A stretch of DNA of 64,000 nucleotides, from the NCBI RefSeq assembly GCF_000716435.1, contig NZ_JNWO01000007.1, positions 372,001-436,000 on the forward strand, written 5' to 3'. The DNA is from Streptomyces xylophagus. GTDB lineage: Bacteria; Actinomycetota; Actinomycetes; Streptomycetales; Streptomycetaceae. The translations under genes were made by a program, and so were the position numbers. Positions within the stretch are counted from its first letter, which is position 1. The number at the start of each line of letters is the position of its first letter. Under the pieces are notes generated by a model. The model saw nothing but the letters and a program-made list of their open reading frames with translations, was not told the origin of the DNA and searched no databases. Of this stretch, positions 1-12,488 are shown piece after piece.

Positions 1-20
1 CTGCCCCTGAGCAGCGCACA

Positions 21-1172
21 CTAAGCCTTTTCGAGGATCTCCGCGTAGAGCCGCGCGGTGCGCAGCGCCACGGCGTCCCAGCCGAACTCGACCACCGCGC
101 GCTTCCGCCCGGCCTCGCCCATGCGTTTCGCAGTCTCCGGGTCGGCGAGTACGGAGTCGAGGGCCAGCGCCAGGTTCTCCTCGAAGTCTTCCTCCGTGGA
201 CACCAGAAGGCCGGTCTCCCCGTGCGCCACCACCTCCGGGATGCCCCCGACCCGCGAGGCGACCACGGCCGTACCGCAGGCCATCGCCTCCAGGTTGACG
301 ATCCCCAGGGGTTCGTACACCGAGGGGCAGGCGAACACGGTCGCGTGGGTCAGGAGCTGGATCACTTCCGGGCGCGGCAGCATCTGCGGGATCCAGTGCA
401 CGCCCGCGCGGACCCGGCTCAGCTCCGCGAAGAGGTCGCGGAACTCCTGGTCGATCTCCGGGGTGTCGGGCGCTCCCGCGCACAGCACGACCTGCGCGGC
501 CGGATCGATGTCCCGCACCGCGCGCAGCAGATGGGGCACGCCCTTCTGGCGGGTGATACGGCCCACGAACAGGACGTACGGGCGGTCTGGGGCGATGCCG
601 AGCCGGGTGAGGACGTCGGTGCCGTGGTCGGGCCGGTAGAGCGTGGTGTCGATGCCGTTGTGGACGACCTGCACCTTGGTGGGGTCCAGCGAGGAATAGC
701 AGTTCAGGATGTCCTCGCGCATGGCTCCCGACACGGCGATCACACCGTCGGCGGCCTCGATCGCGGTGCGCTCGGCCCAGCTGGAGAGGGCGTATCCACC
801 GCCGAGCTGCTCGGCCTTCCAGGGGCGCAGCGGCTCCAGGGAGTGCGCGGTCATCACGTGCGGGATGCCGTAGAGGAGCTTGGCGAAGTGGCCGGCCAGG
901 TTGGCGTACCAGGTGTGGGAGTGGACGAGTTCGCGGCCTTCGAGTCCTGCGGCCATGGAGAGGTCCACGGAGAAGGTGCGCAGGGCGTCGTTGGCGCCGT
1001 CGAGGGTCGGCCAGGGGCGGTGACGTACGACGCCCTCCGTGCGGCCCTCGCCCCAGCAGTGCACGTCGAGATCGACCAGGGGCCTCAACTCCCGGGCGAG
1101 GAACTCCACATGGACGCCCGCGCCGCCGTACACATCCGGCGGGTACTCCCGGGTCAGCAGTCCCACTCGCAC
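21..1172 (-). CDS. glgA: Glycogen synthase / maltose-1-phosphate synthase, short actinobacterial GT4 form
   Basis: It uses ADP-glucose for cytoplasmic alpha-glucan synthesis; actinobacterial members of this family make maltose-1-phosphate for the GlgE route and may also extend glycogen. At 383 residues it is the short GT4-type enzyme rather than the roughly 480-residue GT5 GlgA. The N terminus has VGLLTREYPPDVYGGAGVH. The donor-binding half has FVGRITRQKG and the EX7E element EPLGIVNLE. An in-frame ATG at 1205 would add 11 residues, but the GTG at 1172 is preceded by AAGGGG and gives the usual N terminus. It starts 39 bases after the FhuF-like gene on the same strand. No other glg gene is in view, so whether it is called GlgA or GlgM rests on family knowledge. 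Confidence 0.9.
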   Translation of the reverse strand: MRVGLLTREYPPDVYGGAGVHVEFLARELRPLVDLDVHCWGEGRTEGVVRHRPWPTLDGANDALRTFSVDLSMAAGLEGRELVHSHTWYANLAGHFAKLLYGIPHVMTAHSLEPLRPWKAEQLGGGYALSSWAERTAIEAADGVIAVSGAMREDILNCYSSLDPTKVQVVHNGIDTTLYRPDHGTDVLTRLGIAPDRPYVLFVGRITRQKGVPHLLRAVRDIDPAAQVVLCAGAPDTPEIDQEFRDLFAELSRVRAGVHWIPQMLPRPEVIQLLTHATVFACPSVYEPLGIVNLEAMACGTAVVASRVGGIPEVVAHGETGLLVSTEEDFEENLALALDSVLADPETAKRMGEAGRKRAVVEFGWDAVALRTARLYAEILEKA

Positions 1173-1211
1173 CCGAAACCCCTTGTTCTCGGCGGCTGAT
1201 TGCACTCATGT

Positions 1212-1961
1212 TCACCCAGAAGTGGCTCTTGGGGAAGAGCCGGGCGGCTGTGTGAAGCAGCAGTCACCGCAGACCCCGCCGCCGGGGACCCGGTAGTAGA
1301 GGCAGCAGCTGCGGCGGCGGAAGGCGGTGCCGGTGAGGGTTCCGGTGCCGGCGAGGAGGGGGTGGGCGAGGAGTTCCGCGGCGAGCGCACGCGCGCGCGT
1401 GGCCACGTCCGTACGGCCACGCGTGCGTGCCCAGCGGTCCAGTTCCCGTGCGGCACCCGCCAGCGCGGAGGCCGCGTTGCCCCACAGGAGGCCGGTGGAC
1501 ATGCGGTAGTGGGCGACCAGGGCCGCGGTCAGCGGTTCGAGGTGGCCGTGGAGCACGGCGTCCGCGAGGGCCTCGGCGGGCAGCGGGCGGACCTCGGCCA
1601 GCCACAGGTCGTCCGGCGCGCTGCTGTCGGCGTCCCAGTGCAGCAGCCGGGGGTCGAGGTCGGGGATGCGGCCGTACAGGGCGGCGCAGCCGAGCGCCAC
1701 TGAACACAGCCGGGCCGCGAGCGCCTGTTGGGCGATGGAGGCGGCAATGCGCAGCTCAGGGGCCTGGAGACGCTCCGCAACGGCATGAACACGAAAAGTC
1801 AGGGAATTTCCGTAAACATCCGACGCCGGATTTTCGTAGGTCCGCGCGAGCGTCGGCAGCGGACCGCGCGGTGCCGCGCCCGTGCGTAGTACGAAGAAGC
1901 CACCGAGGGGGCGGAGCGCGGCGAGTTCGGGGTCGAGGTCCACGAACAGCAGTAGTACCAA
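1212..1961 (-). CDS. FhuF-like (2Fe-2S) protein, probable ferric-siderophore reductase
   Basis: The only diagnostic feature is the C-terminal cluster of four cysteines, CC-x10-C-x2-C (SCCLYYRVPGGGVCGDCC), which is the FhuF-type [2Fe-2S] ligand set used to reduce ferric siderophores in the cytoplasm. The rest of the 249 residues is an alpha-helical body with WGN (LLWGNAASALAG), which is also usual in the family. The start is uncertain: TTG at 1961 lies only two bases after AGGAG, and a GTG about 18 bases further in would give a protein starting VDLDPELAAL. No siderophore biosynthesis or transport gene is adjacent, so the substrate cannot be inferred from context. Confidence 0.75.
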   Translation of the reverse strand: MVLLLFVDLDPELAALRPLGGFFVLRTGAAPRGPLPTLARTYENPASDVYGNSLTFRVHAVAERLQAPELRIAASIAQQALAARLCSVALGCAALYGRIPDLDPRLLHWDADSSAPDDLWLAEVRPLPAEALADAVLHGHLEPLTAALVAHYRMSTGLLWGNAASALAGAARELDRWARTRGRTDVATRARALAAELLAHPLLAGTGTLTGTAFRRRSCCLYYRVPGGGVCGDCCFTQPPGSSPRATSG

Positions 1962-2171
1962 GGCTCCTAGGGGTTTCCCCGGGGGGGGTGTGCTCCGGTG
2001 TCACCCACCTTGGGGAGGACAGGGACCCTTTCGTACTCCATCGGCAGTACTACCCAATCGGTGCTCAGGTACGACGACGGGAAGAACTTCACACGGCATC
2101 GTGTTCCGTATGAAAGCCGACCGTTCGCCGCGTGGTGCCAGAGGCGCCCGCCTGACGCAGAGGAGCTGCCG

Positions 2172-6173
<4,002 letters not shown>

Positions 6174-6198
6174 GGCGCCTGACGCCCGTCTGCTGAAG

Positions 6199-6233
6199 CA
6201 GCCCGCCTGACGTAGGGACGGTCAGGCGGGCTG
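6199..6233. terminator. Bidirectional hairpin terminator between gnd and VOC gene
   Basis: A 13-bp perfect stem (CAGCCCGCCTGAC at 6199-6211 and its complement at 6221-6233) closes a nine-base loop. The right arm is the 3' end of the VOC gene, including its stop codon, so an inverted copy of that gene's tail forms the terminator. There is no U-tract, as is usual in Streptomyces. Confidence 0.75.
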
Positions 6234-6575
6234 CCACAGTTCGATGCGATTGCCCTCGGGGTCGGTGACCCAGCCGAATCGGCCGATGCCGTCCATGTCC
6301 TGCGTCTCCTCCGCCACGTCCGCGCCCTTGGCACGCAGCTGCGCGAGCATCGCGTCGAGGTCGCGGATCCGGAAGTTGAGCATGGTCTGCTGGGTCCGGG
6401 ACCCGAAGTAGTCGGTCCCGGACTCGAACGCCGCGAACACCGTCGGCCCGGCCTCCTGACGCCAGAGCCCGTGCTCGTCGGTGTCCAGGCCGAGGCAGTC
6501 GCGGTACCACGCGCTCAGGGCCTCCGGGTCGGTGGCCCGCAGGAAATATCCGCCGATTCCCAGCACACGTTCCAT
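6222..6575 (-). CDS. VOC (glyoxalase/bleomycin-resistance fold) family protein
   Basis: A single-domain 117-residue VOC protein made of two beta-alpha-beta-beta-beta units: GIGGYFLRATDPEALSAWYR opens the first and FGWVTDPEGNRIELWQ closes the second with the family's DPxGNxIEL strand. Such proteins bind a metal and act as lyases, dioxygenases or antibiotic binders; nothing here fixes the substrate. An ATG at 6575 is chosen because an upstream in-frame extension to 6884 runs through low-complexity proline sequence. Confidence 0.8.
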   Translation of the reverse strand: MERVLGIGGYFLRATDPEALSAWYRDCLGLDTDEHGLWRQEAGPTVFAAFESGTDYFGSRTQQTMLNFRIRDLDAMLAQLRAKGADVAEETQDMDGIGRFGWVTDPEGNRIELWQPA

Positions 6576-6613
6576 GCGGTCATCCTGCCAGGACAACGGT
6601 CGGACGGCCGGTT

Positions 6614-6814
6614 TCAGGTGAGCGGTGGTCCCGGTTCCGGCGGCGGCACCGGCTCCGGGCCCGGTGGGATCGGGGACGGAGGCGGCCCCGGAACCGGGCG
6701 GGGGTTCGGCGGTGGTGTCGGGAGTGGTCGCGGGGGCTCGGGGCTCGGCGTGGGGCCCGGGACCGGGCCCGGCGTCGGACCTGGTGGTACGGGGTCGGGA
6801 TACGGGTCGGTCAT
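6614..6814 (-). CDS. Small proline-rich protein (66 aa)
   Basis: This short frame is almost wholly Pro, Gly, Glu, Thr and Ser in irregular P-x-P-x runs (for example GPTPGPVPGPTPSPEPPR) with no hydrophobic or signal segment. GGAGGACACG directly precedes the ATG, a better ribosome site than many genes here have, and this is why I call it real. It probably forms an extended polyproline chain; translation would strongly depend on EF-P. I do not recognise a family. The alternative is non-coding low-complexity DNA in front of the VOC gene. Confidence 0.45.
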   Translation of the reverse strand: MTDPYPDPVPPGPTPGPVPGPTPSPEPPRPLPTPPPNPRPVPGPPPSPIPPGPEPVPPPEPGPPLT

Positions 6815-6950
6815 CGTGTCCTCCAGCCAGTCGGTACGTCGGCTCTGGACTACTCCCCCGCGTACCCACCGCCCGCCCCGTCACTCACCCGAGTGGGCTC
6901 AGCCGACCCGCGCCGCCCGAGCACCGGCGGCCGGCCCCGGAACCACCCGA

Positions 6951-7002
6951 GAAACGAACGGTGTTCAAGAACCGACGGTGTCCTAGAACCGACCCGGATG
7001 CG
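6951..7002. repeat. 17-18-bp tandem repeats at the 3' end of the GNAT gene
   Basis: Three imperfect copies begin at 6951, 6969 and 6986 with GAAMCGA(A)C, and the first two share CGGTGT. The third copy is the last coding stretch of the gene at 6983-7327, and the stop codon closes the second copy. Confidence 0.5.
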
Positions 7003-7327
7003 CCCTGAGCCACTCCATCGCCGCCCGCAGCAACTCCGGGTCGGCGGCCGGGGCTTCGGCGGGGTGGCGTTCCGCCCACTTGACGACGTACGGGCAGAGC
7101 GGGGCGACGACGATGCCCTCGCGGGCCGCGATGCCGTACAGCTCGCGGGCCAGGGAACCCGCGATGCCCTTTCCCTCGTGGGCCGGTTCCACGATCGTGT
7201 GGACCGGGACGAGGGCGCGCGCGGGGGCTTCGAGGACGAAGTACTCGATGTGGCCTACGACTTCACCGTCGCCGATCGCCTCCAGGCGGCCCGCCGCCCG
7301 GTCGTCGCGGATCTCGATCTCGCTCAT
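6983..7327 (-). CDS. GNAT-family N-acetyltransferase, short YidJ/NATD1-like
   Basis: A 114-residue single-domain acetyltransferase of the short GNAT type, with the acetyl-CoA loop in VEPAHEGKGIAGSLARELYG and a C-terminal CPYVVKWAERHPA strand-helix typical of this compact subfamily. The preferred start is the ATG at 7327, because AGGAGG sits six bases before it and directly abuts the upstream ATG at 7333. The substrate is unknown. It lies 22 bases downstream of panD on the same strand and could share its transcript. Confidence 0.85.
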   Translation of the reverse strand: MSEIEIRDDRAAGRLEAIGDGEVVGHIEYFVLEAPARALVPVHTIVEPAHEGKGIAGSLARELYGIAAREGIVVAPLCPYVVKWAERHPAEAPAADPELLRAAMEWLRAHPGRF

Positions 7328-7349
7328 GGGCATCCTCCTGGTGGGACGG

Positions 7350-7769
7350 TCAGGCCGTGACGGCCTGCGGGCTGCGCGCCTGCTCCGAACCCGGCACCGG
7401 CTCGGACGGATCGGCGCCCAGGCCCACGATCCGGTTGGCGGAGTCCACGTGCACGACCCGGGGCCGAAGCGCCCGCGCCTCGGCGTCGGACACCTGAGCG
7501 TAACTGATGATGATCACCAGGTCTCCGGGATGCACGAGGTGGGCCGCGGCCCCGTTGATCCCGATGACACCGGTGCCCCGCTCGCCCTCGATGACGTACG
7601 TCTCCAGGCGGGCGCCGTTGGTGATGTCGACGATGTGGACCAGCTCGCCGGGCAGCAGATCGGCGGCGTCGAGAAGGTCCGCGTCGATGGTCACCGATCC
7701 CACGTAGTGCAGGTCGGCCTGGGTGACGGTGGCTCGGTGGATCTTGGACTTGAACATGGTACGCAGCAT
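7350..7769 (-). CDS. panD: Aspartate 1-decarboxylase proenzyme
   Basis: This enzyme converts L-aspartate to beta-alanine for pantothenate and CoA synthesis in the cytoplasm. The 139-residue proenzyme cleaves itself between Gly24 and Ser25 ([13 protein letters not shown]) to make the pyruvoyl cofactor. K9 ([18 protein letters not shown]) and Y58-type residues of the family region [11 protein letters not shown] are present. An in-frame ATG 16 codons upstream is rejected because [13 protein letters not shown] is the invariant N terminus. It stands apart from panB and panC, as is common in Streptomyces. Confidence 0.97.
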   Translation of the reverse strand: MLRTMFKSKIHRATVTQADLHYVGSVTIDADLLDAADLLPGELVHIVDITNGARLETYVIEGERGTGVIGINGAAAHLVHPGDLVIIISYAQVSDAEARALRPRVVHVDSANRIVGLGADPSEPVPGSEQARSPQAVTA

Positions 7770-7903
7770 GGAGGCACTCCCGAATCTCGGCTCCCTGCCT
7801 GCGTTTATGCAGGTCAAGGGCTGGTCTCCTACTTTACCGCGAGCCGTGTGCGCGGTCGGTGTCCCCGGGGATTCCCCGACCTCACGCCGACCGGCCGGAC
7901 GCG

Positions 7904-7918
7904 GGTCCTGTAAGGACC
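7904..7918. promoter_or_regulatory. Short dyad between panD and the NCS1 permease gene
   Basis: GGTCCT-GTA-AGGACC is a perfect 6-bp inverted repeat in the 247-bp divergent region, 99 bases before the permease start. It is a possible operator; there is no other evidence for it. Confidence 0.25.
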
Positions 7919-8016
7919 AGGTAAAGACCGTGGTTCACAGTTCCGGTTGCGGTTGCCGGGTCCCGTGCCGGGGATGAATGTGGCCACACAGGCCGGATCA
8001 GCACCCTGGAGACGCC

Positions 8017-9468
8017 GTGACCACTGCATCAGAGCCCCGGGTGTCCGGGCTGGAGATACGTTCCATCGACTATGTGCCTCTCAACGAACGCCACGGCAAG
8101 CTGTGGCACCTGGGGCCTCTGTGGTTCATGTCGAACGCGCAGATCGCCACGCTGGCGGTCGGCCTGATCAGCATCACCGAGGGCGGCAACCTCATCTGGT
8201 CGCTCATCGCGATCGTCGCGGGCACCCTGCTCGGCACCTTCTTCATGGCCTTCCACTCGGCCCAGGGCCCGCAGCTGGGGCTGCCGCAGATGATCCAGTC
8301 GCGGCCCCAATTCGGTTACGTGGGCGCCCTGTTGGTGTGGCTGTTCGCGTATGTGCAGTACGCGGGCTTCAACGTCTTCAACACGATCCTCGCCGGCGAG
8401 GCCCTGCACACCACCGTGCACGGCGGCACCAAGATGTGGGTGGCCGTGGTCACCGTGATCGGCTTCGTGATCGCGCTGGTGGGCTACGACGTCATCCACA
8501 AGGCGGAGCAGTTCCTGACGTACACCTTCCTGGTCGTCTTCGGGATCTTCACCGTGGGGGTGCTGGCGACCCTGCACTACCCGGCCGGCTCCTTCGACCT
8601 CGGCGGTTTCTCCTGGACGCCATTCCTCGCGCAGTTCGGCGTGGTCGCCGGCTACCAGATCAGCTGGGCGATCTACGTCTCGGACTACTCGCGCTACCTC
8701 CCGCCGGACGTGACCGTCCGCAAGACCTTCTACTGGACCTACTTCGGCTCGGCGCTCGGCGGGGTCTGGCTGATGACGCTCGGTGCGCTGCTCGCCGCCT
8801 GGGCGGGCAAGGACTTCGACACGATCCGCTCGATCAACGCGGCGGGCGACAAGGTGTTCAGCGGCTTCGGCGCGATCGTGCTCCTCTTCGCCACCCTGGG
8901 TCTGGTCTCCGTGACCGCGCTGAACATGTACGGCGGTTCACTGACCCTGATCAGCGCGATCGACTCGTTCAAGAAGGTCCAACCGACCGTGGGCGTACGG
9001 GCGTTGACGATCGGGCTGACGGCCCTTCTGTCCCTGGTCGGCGCGATGGCCGCGACCTCCGACTTCCTCACCAACTTCAACAACTTCCTGCTGCTGGTGC
9101 TCTATCTGTTCATCCCGTGGACCGCGGTCAACCTCATGGACTACTACGTGGTGCGCCGCGGCCACTACGCCATCGCGGAGATCTTCAACCCGCACGGCAT
9201 CTACGGCCGTTGGGGCTGGCACGGCATCATCTCCTACCTGGTCGGCTTCGGTGTGATGGTGCCGTTCTTCTCCGTCGGCACCCTCTACGTCGGGCCCATC
9301 GCCCATGCCATGGACGGCGCCGACCTGTCCCTGTTCGTCGGGCTGCCGGTCGCCGCGCTGCTGTACTGGTGGCTGAGCCGCTCGATCGACGTGGAGGCCG
9401 AGATCCGGGTGGCCGAGGCGGAGGCCGAGGAGTTGGAGCAGGCGGCGCACGAGCACCGCGAGCCCTGA
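8017..9468 (+). CDS. NCS1-family cytosine/purine permease
   Basis: A 483-residue inner-membrane symporter with about twelve hydrophobic segments, related to cytosine and purine permeases (CodB/NCS1). The cytoplasmic N terminus has the family feature of an acidic/basic stretch before TM1 (LNERHGKLWHLGPLWF). The later GPQLGLPQMIQSRPQFGYVG and SDYSRYLPPDVTVRKTF loops are conserved in this family. The GTG at 8017, six bases after GGAG, is preferred to the ATG at 7978. A polar acidic tail (VAEAEAEELEQAAHEH) ends the protein. No nucleobase catabolic gene is near, so the substrate (cytosine, allantoin, hydantoin) stays open. Confidence 0.87.
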   Translation: MTTASEPRVSGLEIRSIDYVPLNERHGKLWHLGPLWFMSNAQIATLAVGLISITEGGNLIWSLIAIVAGTLLGTFFMAFHSAQGPQLGLPQMIQSRPQFGYVGALLVWLFAYVQYAGFNVFNTILAGEALHTTVHGGTKMWVAVVTVIGFVIALVGYDVIHKAEQFLTYTFLVVFGIFTVGVLATLHYPAGSFDLGGFSWTPFLAQFGVVAGYQISWAIYVSDYSRYLPPDVTVRKTFYWTYFGSALGGVWLMTLGALLAAWAGKDFDTIRSINAAGDKVFSGFGAIVLLFATLGLVSVTALNMYGGSLTLISAIDSFKKVQPTVGVRALTIGLTALLSLVGAMAATSDFLTNFNNFLLLVLYLFIPWTAVNLMDYYVVRRGHYAIAEIFNPHGIYGRWGWHGIISYLVGFGVMVPFFSVGTLYVGPIAHAMDGADLSLFVGLPVAALLYWWLSRSIDVEAEIRVAEAEAEELEQAAHEHREP

Positions 9469-9487
9469 CACCCTCCGTCGTACGGCC

Positions 9488-11368
9488 TCAGGCGACCGTC
9501 TCCGGCTGCTGCTTCTCGAACTGCGTGCGGTACAGCTCGGCGTATCGGCCGTCGGCGGCGAGGAGTTGGTCGTGCGTGCCGCGTTCCACGATGCGGCCCG
9601 CCTCGACGACGAGGATCTGGTCGGCGGAGCGCACCGTGGACAGCCGGTGGGCGATCACCACGGCCGTCCGACCCTGCAACGCCTCGGTGAGCGCCTCCTG
9701 GACGGCCGCTTCCGAGGTGTTGTCCAGGTGCGCGGTGGCCTCGTCGAGGATGACGACGCGCTGGCCGGCCAGCAACAGCCGGGCGATGGTGAGGCGTTGA
9801 CGCTCGCCTCCGGAGAGACGGTAGCCACGTTCGCCGACGACCGTGTCCAGGCCGTCGGGCAGGGACCGTACGAGATCGTCGAGGCGGGAGCGGTGCAGCG
9901 CGTCCCACAACTCGTCCTCGGTCGCGGCGGGTTGGGCCAGTAGGAGGTTGGCGCGGACCGAGTCGTGGAACAGGTGGCCGTCCTGGGTGACCATGCCGAG
10001 CGTGGCCCGCAGGGAGGCGGCGGTGAGGTCGCGGACGTCGACGCCGCCGACACGGACGGCGCCTTTGTCGACGTCGTAGAGCCGGGGCAGGAGTTGGGCG
10101 ATCGTCGACTTGCCGGCGCCGGAGGAGCCGACGAGGGCGATAGTCTGGCCGGGTTCGGCGCGGAAGGAGATGCCGTGCAGGACATCGGCGCCGCCGCGGG
10201 TGTCGAGGGAGGCGACCTCTTCCAGTGAGGCGAGGGAGACCTTGTCGGCGGAGGGGTAGGCGAAGCGGACCTCGTCGAACTCGACGGCGACCGGGCCCTC
10301 GGGGACCTCGCGGGCGTCGGGTTTGTCCTCGATCAGGGGCTTGAGGTCGAGGACCTCGAAGACGCGCTCGAAGCTGACGAGGGCGCTCATCACCTCGACG
10401 CGGGCTCCGGCGAGGGCGGTGAGCGGGGCGTAGAGGCGGGTCAGGAGCAGGGCGAGGGAGACGACGGCGCCGGGCTCCAGGGTGCCGTGCAGGGCGAACC
10501 AGCCGCCGAGGCCGTAGACGAGGGCGAGGGCCAGGGCGGAGACGAGGGTCAGGGAGGTGATGAACACCGACTGGGCGGTGGCCGTGCGGACGCCGATGTC
10601 GCGGACCCGGCTCGCGCGCTCTGCGAACTCCAGGGACTCCTCCTCGGGGCGGCCGAAGAGTTTGACGAGGGTGGCGCCGGGGGCGGAGAAGCGCTCGGTC
10701 ATGCGGGTGCCCATCGCCGCGTTGAGCGTGGCCGCCTCGCGCTGCATGCTCGCCATCCGGCTGCCCATCCGGCGGGCCGGGATCACGAACACCGGGAGCA
10801 GCACGAGCGCGAGCAGGGTGATCTGCCAGGACAGGGTGAGCATGACGGCCAGCGTGAGCAGCAGTGTCACGACGTTGCTGACCACTCCGGACAGGGTGTT
10901 GCTGAACGCCCGTTGGGCGCCGATGACGTCGTTGTTGAGTCGGGAGACGAGCGCGCCCGTACGGGTACGTGTGAAGAACGCGACCGGCATGCGCTGCACA
11001 TGATCGAACACAGCTGTCCGCAGATCGAGGATGAGCCCTTCCCCGAGCGCCGAGGAGAGCCGCCGGCCAAGAATGCCGAGCGCCGCCTCCGCGACCGCGA
11101 TCAGGGCGATGAGCAGGGCGAGGCGTACGACGGTGCCGTCGTCGCCCCCCGACACGATCGCGTCGACGACGTGTCCGGCCAGTACGGGGGTCGCGACGGC
11201 GAGCAACGCGGTCACCACCCCGAGCAGGACGAAGCGCGCGATCGGCCGGCGGTGCGGCCGCGCGAACTCCGCGATGCGGCGCAGCGTGGCGCGGGCGAAC
11301 GGGCGGCGCTCCTGTTCTGCGGTCATGACACTGTGCAATTGGGTCCAGGCGGTGCTCTCCATGCTCAT
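9488..11368 (-). CDS. ABC exporter, fused permease and ATPase
   Basis: A 626-residue half-transporter that works as a dimer. The N-terminal six-helix membrane domain (about 40-330) is followed by a nucleotide-binding domain with Walker A GSSGAGKST, the Q-loop in GMVTQDGHLF, signature LSGGERQR, Walker B VVILDEATAHLD and the H-loop in IAHRLSTV. These make it an active exporter of the MDR type (lipid or drug). Two or three in-frame start codons lie close together (11368, 11362, 11326) and none has a clear ribosome site. It converges on the NCS1 gene with only 19 bases between stops. Confidence 0.9.
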   Translation of the reverse strand: MSMESTAWTQLHSVMTAEQERRPFARATLRRIAEFARPHRRPIARFVLLGVVTALLAVATPVLAGHVVDAIVSGGDDGTVVRLALLIALIAVAEAALGILGRRLSSALGEGLILDLRTAVFDHVQRMPVAFFTRTRTGALVSRLNNDVIGAQRAFSNTLSGVVSNVVTLLLTLAVMLTLSWQITLLALVLLPVFVIPARRMGSRMASMQREAATLNAAMGTRMTERFSAPGATLVKLFGRPEEESLEFAERASRVRDIGVRTATAQSVFITSLTLVSALALALVYGLGGWFALHGTLEPGAVVSLALLLTRLYAPLTALAGARVEVMSALVSFERVFEVLDLKPLIEDKPDAREVPEGPVAVEFDEVRFAYPSADKVSLASLEEVASLDTRGGADVLHGISFRAEPGQTIALVGSSGAGKSTIAQLLPRLYDVDKGAVRVGGVDVRDLTAASLRATLGMVTQDGHLFHDSVRANLLLAQPAATEDELWDALHRSRLDDLVRSLPDGLDTVVGERGYRLSGGERQRLTIARLLLAGQRVVILDEATAHLDNTSEAAVQEALTEALQGRTAVVIAHRLSTVRSADQILVVEAGRIVERGTHDQLLAADGRYAELYRTQFEKQQPETVA

Positions 11369-11503
11369 GGGAGAGACCGTAGGACCTCAAGCGGCATTGA
11401 GGTCAACGCCTTCGCTGCCGCAGCCTCGTGTAACGACGCGCGTAAGGAACTGTCTCCGCTGCCGCAACCCGCAGTTGTCGTGGCGCGGAGAACCTCCAGT
11501 GAT

Positions 11504-12436
11504 GTGAGACACATCCGCGTCCGGCAGATCCTGTGCCTGCTTCCGTTGCTCCTGGTCACCGTCGTCGCCATACAGCACCGGTCCGTGCTCGTCGAGGGCT
11601 TCGGCCAGCTGCGGTCGGCGGAGTGGCCCTGGCTGGTGGCGGCGGCCGGTGCCACCTGTCTGACCTGGGTCGCCGCCGCGTTCACCCGGCAGGGTGCCGT
11701 GGTCGAACGACTGCCCGCGCGGCGGCTGTTGGCCACACAGTTCGCGGCGGGCGCGGCAAACCATCTGCTGCCCACGGGACTTGGCGCGGGCGCGGTCAAC
11801 CTCCGCTTCCTGACGGTGTGCGGGCTGCCGCTGGCCCGTTCCTCGGCCGCGCTGGCCCTGTTCCTGCTCGCCGAGTCGATAGCCCGGCTGACCCTGCTCA
11901 CCGGCCTGCTGATCGCCTTCCCGGACGCCCTGCGCCTGGGAACTCTCATACCGGCGGGGGCAGTTGGCCCGCTGCTCCTCGTCATCGGCGGCGTGCTGTG
12001 CGCGGCGGTCCTGACCCTCGTCCTGGTACGACGACTGCGTACGGCGGTCCTGTCGTTCCTCCGTACGGCGCTGACCGAGGCCCGTTCCGTGCACACCCGG
12101 CCGGCCCGGGCGTTCGCCCTGTGGGGCGGTTCGCTGGCGTTCCCCGCGCTGCAGGCGGCCGGACTCGTCGCGGTGGGGCAGGCGTTGAACCTGCCGGTGC
12201 CGCCCGCGCAGATGGCGCTCGCCTACCTGGCGGCGACGGTCGCGGTCGCGCTGGTGCCCACGCCGGGCGGGATCGGCTCGGTGGAGGCCGCGCTGATCGT
12301 GGCGCTGGTGGCGGCGGGCGGCCCGGTCGCGGTGGCCACGGCGGTGGTGCTGGCCTATCGGATCATCACGGTCTGGATCCCCATCATTCCGGGGGCGTTG
12401 ACGCTGGGCGCACTGGTCCGACTACGAGTCATCTGA
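11504..12436 (+). CDS. Lysylphosphatidylglycerol synthase TM-domain (UPF0104/YbhN) membrane protein
   Basis: About 310 residues with seven to eight hydrophobic segments. It matches the flippase-like membrane half of MprF (LPG_synthase_TM), without the aminoacyl-transferase half. The family's LPTPGGIGSVEAAL motif (seen as VPTPGGIGSVEAALIV) and the AGAANHLLPTGLGAG segment are present. Standalone members are thought to move lipid-linked substrates. The start is taken as GTG 11504 from similarity in layout; the ribosome site is weak. It is divergent from the ABC exporter across 135 bp, so the two may share regulation. Confidence 0.8.
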   Translation: MRHIRVRQILCLLPLLLVTVVAIQHRSVLVEGFGQLRSAEWPWLVAAAGATCLTWVAAAFTRQGAVVERLPARRLLATQFAAGAANHLLPTGLGAGAVNLRFLTVCGLPLARSSAALALFLLAESIARLTLLTGLLIAFPDALRLGTLIPAGAVGPLLLVIGGVLCAAVLTLVLVRRLRTAVLSFLRTALTEARSVHTRPARAFALWGGSLAFPALQAAGLVAVGQALNLPVPPAQMALAYLAATVAVALVPTPGGIGSVEAALIVALVAAGGPVAVATAVVLAYRIITVWIPIIPGALTLGALVRLRVI

Positions 12437-12488
12437 TGCACAGACCCGGCGCCCACTGGGGCGAGTCGGGCCCCCTGCTGTCGGAACT

